Below, one piece after another: positions 60,601 to 64,000 of a stretch of DNA of 64,000 bases (the stretch's first letter is position 1; each line of letters begins with the position of its first letter). The translations under genes and the position numbers were made by a program. This stretch comes from Amycolatopsis pithecellobii (GTDB taxonomy: Bacteria > Actinomycetota > Actinomycetes > Mycobacteriales > Pseudonocardiaceae): contig NZ_WMBA01000017.1 of the NCBI RefSeq assembly GCF_009707865.1, positions 49,741-113,740 on the forward strand, read 5' to 3'. The notes under the pieces were generated by a model. It did no database searches and was not told the origin of the DNA. It saw only the letters and a list, made by a program, of their open reading frames with translations.

Positions 60601-60797
60601 CGGAACCGTCCCGCCTCGGCGCGCTCTCGGTGCAGCTCGCGGCGTACCGGCTGGCCTGGGCTTCGCTGTCGGGCACGCCGCTGGCCAACGTACGTGCGGC
60701 GTTCCACTACGTCCGCGATGACCACACCCTGCGCCCAGTGGACCTGTTGGACGCCGACGGCTTGCAGGCCCTGTTGCGGAGCCTGCCGGAAAACTGA
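57603..60797 (+). CDS. adnB: AdnB, lead helicase-nuclease subunit
   Basis: A 1064-residue UvrD/RecB-type protein. Walker A 'GAGAGKTE' (about 37), motif II 'LDEYQDTG' (about 281), 'VGDPAQAIYGWRGA', motif V 'TVHSAKGLEWQVV' (about 655) and motif VI 'LCYVALTRSEHAL' are intact. The C-terminal nuclease shows 'GRMDAVFADPDGGWTVVDWKTG' in parts: 'GRMDAVF' and 'VVDWKTG'. It is the main motor of the AdnAB double-strand break resection machine (Rv3201c). Three GTCC-N5-GGAC sites lie within the gene (58065, 59156, 59468). Confidence 0.93.
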   Translation: MTVSPAEVAVALGLHPPTPEQAAVIAAPIEPALVVAGAGAGKTETMAARVVWLVANGVVTPERVLGLTFTRKAARQLAERVRARLRRLAGSGLLDRVDPGGARRAAVLAGEPTVLTYHAYAGRLLSEHGLRLPVQPGVRLLSETSSWQLAHRVVSTWDDDLDTDRVPASVTAQLLALAGELGEHLVTEQQLAEYSTWLCEVIETAPRAKGQRAALPNALAEIAAAQRFRLALIPLVEGYHRRKRAEGALDFADQMSLAAQLATSHPEVARGERDRYGAVLLDEYQDTGHAQRVLLRALFGGVEHPPLPVTAVGDPAQAIYGWRGASAANLPRFTTDFPRSDNGKLVPAREYGLLTSFRNPPGVLVLANGIAEPLRARGLGVARLRAREDAGPADLECALLPDIRAEREWIADALARRWYAHVEATGSPPTAAVLVRRRADMAPIAAELRARGLPVEVVGLGGLLDEPEVADLFATLRVLADPLAGTAAARLLTGARWRLAASDLATLWRRANEIAAPESTVDELFTERAEQTGLVDALDDPGGPARYSEEGYQRIRRLADELTRLRARLDQSLPELVADVERTMLLDVESLARPGGAGRAHLDAFADVVSDFAETAPDATLMSFVDYLLTAAHAEDGLTPGEVDVLPDRVQVLTVHSAKGLEWQVVAVPHLVRDVFPNRRRSSSWLRTATSLPAHLRGDAQDLPKLRVSMGMDRKEIAEAFDIHEQSFAEREAEEERRLCYVALTRSEHALITSGHWWNETSARPKGPSDFLVEISALGGSSTWADEPAEDDENPLVTQTRTARWPVDPLGARRSAVAEGAEMVLAALESGESADEEEDDPDGWIADTDILLAERAAAAGAGEHVTLPGHLSVSQLVELASDPGALARRLRRPVPLPPNTFARRGTAFHGWLERRFSGERLLEIDDLPGAADEAAAPDEALDELRAAFEASSWAMRTPHEVEVPFSTEIDGVLVRGRMDAVFADPDGGWTVVDWKTGAVPEPSRLGALSVQLAAYRLAWASLSGTPLANVRAAFHYVRDDHTLRPVDLLDADGLQALLRSLPEN

Positions 60798-60849
60798 GGA
60801 GGTGCACGACAACCTGCTGCGATCCCCGTCCGCGCAGTACGGTCGGAGC

Positions 60850-61290
60850 ATGTCCATCCCGCATGACATCAAGGCCTACAACCGGGCGGTCATCCAGGAG
60901 TTCCGGGCGCACAACGGCGTGCTGAGCGACGAACGGCTCCAGCGGGGCAAGCTGATCCTGCTGACGACCGTCGGCGCGAAAACCGGGCGGGAACACACGG
61001 TCCCGCTGGGCGATTTCAGCGACGACGACAGCCGGGTCGTGCTGTGGGCCTCGGCGATCGGCGCGCCGAAGCATCCCGCGTGGTACCTGAACCTGGCCAA
61101 GAACCCGGCCGTGGTGGTGGAACGCGTCGGCGCCGACGGGCAGGTCGAGCGGTTGGAAGCCACCGCCACCACCGCGACCGGTGCCGAGCGCCAACAGATC
61201 CTCGCCCGGCTCGGCCAGACCCACCCGCAGGTCGTCGCCCACCAAGACCAGACAGAGCGCGAGATCCCGGTCGTCGTGATCACCTGGTGA
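60850..61290 (+). CDS. deazaflavin-dependent (F420) nitroreductase-family protein
   Basis: A 146-residue split-barrel protein of the Ddn-like deazaflavin-dependent nitroreductase family. Diagnostic stretches are 'LILLTTVGAKTGREHTVPL' (about 33-51) and 'HPAWYLNLAKNPAVVVE' (about 75-92). It would use F420H2 to reduce quinones or similar substrates. ATG 60850 is preceded by CGGAG. It lies between adnB and the K+ channel, where M. tuberculosis has no such gene. Confidence 0.87.
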   Translation: MSIPHDIKAYNRAVIQEFRAHNGVLSDERLQRGKLILLTTVGAKTGREHTVPLGDFSDDDSRVVLWASAIGAPKHPAWYLNLAKNPAVVVERVGADGQVERLEATATTATGAERQQILARLGQTHPQVVAHQDQTEREIPVVVITW

Positions 61291-61373
61291 CCTAGGAACG
61301 TTCAGGCCAACGGCACAGATAAACGGGCCGCTGAACCCCGCGGACGGCCACACCGTGGTTTACGATCCGCCGC

Positions 61374-62417
61374 GTGCGTGACCTGGATCCAGCGGACCTC
61401 GTCGGTGTCATCCGGATGCCGGAGCCGTCGATCAGCCCGCTGCGGTCGATCGGCAAACGGGTACTCGGCGCGTTGCTCGCCCTCGTCGCGACCGTGCTGA
61501 TCGTGTACGCCGACCGTGACGGCTACCGCGACGTCAACGGGGACGGGCTGTCGCTGTTGGACGCCTTCTACTACTCGACGGTCTCGCTGTCGACCACGGG
61601 GTACGGCGACATCACTCCGGTCAGCGCGACCGCGCGGCTGGTCAACGTCCTGATCATCACGCCGTTGCGCGTGCTGTTTTTGATCGTGCTGGTCGGGACG
61701 ACATTGGAAGTACTGACGGAACGATCGCGGCAGGCGTTACGCATCCGGAAGTGGAGGTCCAAGGTGCGAGACCACGTGGTGGTCGTCGGTTTCGGCACGA
61801 AGGGGCGGGCGTCGGTCAAGACGCTGCTCGGCGACGAGAACCTCGAACCGAACCGCATCGTCGTGGTCGACACCGACCAGCAGGCGCTGGACGCGGCGAC
61901 CGCACTCGGCCTGGTCACCGTGCACGGGTCGGCGACCCGCTCCGACGTGCTGCGGGTGGCGGGCGTGCAGCGGGCGCGAGCCGTCGTGGTTGCGACGAAC
62001 CGTGACGACTCGGCCGTGCTGGCGACGCTGACCGCCCGCGAGATGGCGCCGAAGGCCCATATCGTCGCGTCGGTCCGTGAAGCCGAGAACGTGCACCTGC
62101 TCAAACAGTCCGGCGCGAACCAGGTCGTGGTCTCCAGTGAGACCGCGGGCCGGCTGCTCGGCATGGCCACCTCGACACCCGTCGTGGTCGACATGGTCGA
62201 GGATCTGCTGACTCCCGAATCAGGGCTGGCGATCGCCGAGCGTCCGATCGAGCCGTCCGAAGAGGGCGGTTCACCGCGGCATCTGAGTGACATCGTGCTC
62301 GGCGTCGTCCGCGACGGGCGGCTGTACCGCGTCGACTCGCCGCAGGCCGACGCGCTCGAACCGGGGGACAGGCTGCTGTATGTGCGGAAAGTGACCCCGG
62401 CCGACCACAACGAGTGA
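61374..62417 (+). CDS. potassium channel with RCK/TrkA-N domain (Rv3200c-like)
   Basis: A 347-residue protein. Two membrane helices flank the selectivity filter 'TTGYGD' (about 74-79), followed by the RCK domain with the nucleotide loop 'VVVGFGTKGRAS' (about 137) and a TrkA-C region at the end. It should form a tetrameric ligand-gated K+ channel, as MthK/Kch. The start is GTG 61374. It directly follows the adnAB region as Rv3200c does. Confidence 0.9.
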   Translation: MRDLDPADLVGVIRMPEPSISPLRSIGKRVLGALLALVATVLIVYADRDGYRDVNGDGLSLLDAFYYSTVSLSTTGYGDITPVSATARLVNVLIITPLRVLFLIVLVGTTLEVLTERSRQALRIRKWRSKVRDHVVVVGFGTKGRASVKTLLGDENLEPNRIVVVDTDQQALDAATALGLVTVHGSATRSDVLRVAGVQRARAVVVATNRDDSAVLATLTAREMAPKAHIVASVREAENVHLLKQSGANQVVVSSETAGRLLGMATSTPVVVDMVEDLLTPESGLAIAERPIEPSEEGGSPRHLSDIVLGVVRDGRLYRVDSPQADALEPGDRLLYVRKVTPADHNE

Positions 62418-62473
62418 CAAATCCGGGCGCACTCTCGCTGTGCATCCCCGGATTCATCTGGAACCATTGTGTC

Positions 62474-62914
62474 GTGCGGTTGCGCTGGCAGAGTCTGGCG
62501 ATCCCGGTGCTCGCCGGGATCGTGATCGTTTTTCTCGCGTGGTCGGCAGGCCCGGGTCTGCTGGGCTCGGTCTCCTCCGGGGGCGGCACCGTCACGGAGG
62601 CCACCGTGACCACGCCCGCCGCCTGTTCCGACCCGAACCCCACCGAGACCGTGGAATTCTCCTCCGGCGGGCAGACCCGCACCGGCTCACTCGACGCCTG
62701 CGGGCACGACAAGAACAACCGCGTCGAGATCACCGTGCCCGCCCAGGCCGGTGCCGGGCCGGTCGCCGTGCACCTCGCCGATGTCGTGGTGGGACACAGT
62801 GACCTGCGGCGTCCGGTCGGCCTCGCGCTGCTCGCGTTGAGCTGCCTGGGCGGTGGCGCGTACGCGTTCCTCGTCCAGCGCGGCGGCCGTCGCGCGCCCG
62901 CGCTCGCGAGCTAG
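62474..62914 (+). CDS. small membrane protein with two helices
   Basis: About 146 residues from GTG 62474. An N-terminal helix ('LAIPVLAGIVIVFLAWSAG'), an extracellular domain with a Cys pair ('ACSDPNP', 'DACGHDK') likely to form a disulfide, and a second helix near the C-terminus ('VGLALLALSCLGGGAYAFL') are visible. A GTG at 62414 overlapping the channel stop would add 20 residues. No family is recognised. It overlaps the convergent metallopeptidase gene by four bases. Confidence 0.65.
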   Translation: MRLRWQSLAIPVLAGIVIVFLAWSAGPGLLGSVSSGGGTVTEATVTTPAACSDPNPTETVEFSSGGQTRTGSLDACGHDKNNRVEITVPAQAGAGPVAVHLADVVVGHSDLRRPVGLALLALSCLGGGAYAFLVQRGGRRAPALAS

Positions 62915-63843
62915 GAGACCTCCGAAGCCGGTGCGGAGAAGGTGTTGCACTGTGCGATCCGGTTGAACTGCGCGCCTTTGCGCCACCATGCCGCATAGTG
63001 GACGTTCGTCCCGTGATCATGGCTGCCGGACGTGTTGTCCCCGCGGGTGTCCTGGTCACGCCAGGCCTTTTCGTACATGTCCCGCGTCACCGAGCCACCA
63101 CGGTCGACCACCGCGCCCAGGAACATGCCGGAGAAACACTGCGCCTGCAGTTCCTTGCGCCGCGACAGGTCCAGCCCCGCGGGGGTGACCTGCCCGACCT
63201 GGTAGATCCGCTGCCACACCGCGTCCATGATCCCGGCGATCTCCTGCACGTGGTGGCCGTACTCGTGCGCGATCAACGCCAGGTAGACGCCGGGATTGTC
63301 GCCGTACTGGTCGATTTGCAGCCCGCGGTACGGCACGTACAGGTTGTTGTCGCAGTAGTACGCCGCCGTCGCGACGCTGACCCCGATCGTGCCGCAGGCG
63401 GTGTCGAACCTCGCGCCGTCGGGGAAATGCAGCGACGGCGGGATGAACGGCAGGTCGTAGGCGCGCAGGAACGGACCCCACGCCTTGTCGAGACACTGTT
63501 CCGCGGCGGTGAAGAACGCCTCGACCGCCGCCTCGTCACGGCGCCATTGCGGCAGATCGCAGGCGATGTTCGGCAAACTCGCGTCCCGGTCCTGAAGAAT
63601 GGGATGGTCGGCCAGCGCGAGCACCTTCTGCCCGGAAACCGCGCCCGGACCGGCGTTGCCGCTGTCCGGTTTGGTGGGTGCGGACGTGTCGCCGGAGGCC
63701 CCGCCTGAGCCGCCGAGGTTGCTCACCACGACGAACACCGCGAGCCCGGCCAGCAGCACGGCGACCGTGCTGAGGCTGAAGGCCATGAGCGCGGACGAGT
63801 ACCGCGAGCTGCGATGCCTTCGGCGTGGTGGCGGGGTCGTCAT
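62911..63843 (-). CDS. neutral zinc metallopeptidase, membrane anchored
   Basis: A 310-residue YpfJ/KPN_02809-type metallopeptidase. A basic N-terminus and one membrane helix (about 18-40) precede an extracellular domain. The zinc motif is 'AHEYGHHVQ' (H-E-x2-H, about 190), and the third ligand region includes 'SRRKELQAQCFSGMFLG' (ELQAD-type motif with Q in place of D). Four cysteines probably pair outside the cell. The protease target is unknown. Confidence 0.88.
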   Translation of the reverse strand: MTTPPPRRRHRSSRYSSALMAFSLSTVAVLLAGLAVFVVVSNLGGSGGASGDTSAPTKPDSGNAGPGAVSGQKVLALADHPILQDRDASLPNIACDLPQWRRDEAAVEAFFTAAEQCLDKAWGPFLRAYDLPFIPPSLHFPDGARFDTACGTIGVSVATAAYYCDNNLYVPYRGLQIDQYGDNPGVYLALIAHEYGHHVQEIAGIMDAVWQRIYQVGQVTPAGLDLSRRKELQAQCFSGMFLGAVVDRGGSVTRDMYEKAWRDQDTRGDNTSGSHDHGTNVHYAAWWRKGAQFNRIAQCNTFSAPASEVS

Positions 63844-63961
63844 CGCCGGTCAGCATAGCCAGCGCGCGCAGATCACGACTCGACGCCGGCGACGCGCCCG
63901 ACATGGTCGGCGGGCGCGCGCTCTGCGAGAGTGGGCGCGTACAGACGAAGGAGAATCCTCG

Positions 63962-64000
63962 ATGAGTGACAACGGGGGCTGGACCAGCCCAGACCAGCGA
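63962..64000 (+). CDS. start of a gene cut by the window edge
   Basis: ATG 63962 with GAAGGAG upstream begins a frame (MSDNGGWTSPDQR) open to the window end. Thirteen codons are too few to name a family. The Asn/Gly/Trp/Pro-rich start resembles the disordered N-terminus of actinobacterial membrane proteins. Confidence 0.55.
   Translation, partial: MSDNGGWTSPDQR

Noticed and set aside
1..64000. tRNA or rRNA genes
   Set aside because: No tRNA-like cloverleaf with conserved GTTCRA box and no rRNA segment was noticed in the gene gaps; a dedicated search program would be decisive.

Overview
The window is high-GC actinobacterial DNA with GTG/TTG starts, tightly overlapping operons and strong G/C third positions. 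Gene content and order fit a member of the Pseudonocardiaceae, with Amycolatopsis as the best guess. Two gene blocks follow the order known from Mycobacterium tuberculosis. The first (about 2.8-20.8 kb) matches Rv1220c-Rv1239c: O-methyltransferase, sigE, rseA, htrA, tatB, mrp, a CBS/PRC protein, lpqY-sugA-sugB-sugC and corA. The second (about 27-62 kb) matches Rv3212-Rv3200c: a beta-propeller protein, rhlE, a ferritin-like protein, a DUF3107 protein, a TetR regulator, a DUF3152 protein, moeZ, the Rv3205c family, an alkyltransferase-like protein, adnA, adnB and a K+ channel. No rRNA, tRNA, CRISPR array or full insertion sequence was seen.

Layout: 0-2.8 kb holds an MFS exporter, an AraC-type regulator and a decayed vapBC pair. 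2.8-8.3 kb is the extracytoplasmic stress locus (SigE, its anti-sigma factor, HtrA, TatB) and the Fe-S carrier ATPase Mrp. 8.3-12 kb holds a DUF1003 protein, a PRC/MgtE_N/CBS protein, an SPFH protein and an Rv1234-like protein. 12.1-16.4 kb is the LpqY-SugABC ABC importer. 16.4-19.4 kb has an apparently intact vapBC and a TetR/DHA2 efflux pair. 19.6-21 kb is corA with a candidate leader peptide upstream and a tiny membrane protein downstream. 21-31.8 kb is mainly housekeeping. 31.8-34.7 kb looks like an accessory insertion (DUF4873, TetR, AurF-like diiron oxygenase, hydrolase). 34.7-39.9 kb returns to the conserved block.

39.9-49.6 kb is a seven-gene nitrate/nitrite assimilation operon: nitrate reductase, its FAD/[2Fe-2S] partner, NarK, NirB, NirD, an NnaR-type HemD/winged-helix regulator and a CbiX-type chelatase for siroheme. 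A GlnR-like box sits in front. 49.6-54.4 kb holds an AlkZ-like protein, a DUF3224 protein, a WYL regulator coupled to a second HemD-like protein, a frameshifted gene, an iron-box-controlled siderophore-interacting protein and an ATL protein. 54.4-60.8 kb is adnAB (double-strand break resection). The right end has an F420-type oxidoreductase, a K+ channel and a zinc metallopeptidase.

The most unusual signals are not genes. There is a dispersed bipartite palindrome GTCC-N5-GGAC, with at least 19 exact copies and an A/T-leaning centre. There are two copies of an 83-91 bp element with 10-13 bp terminal inverted repeats, and two large head-to-head arrays of a ~22 bp unit. A possible leader-peptide/hairpin attenuator precedes corA. 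All counts and alignments were made by eye.
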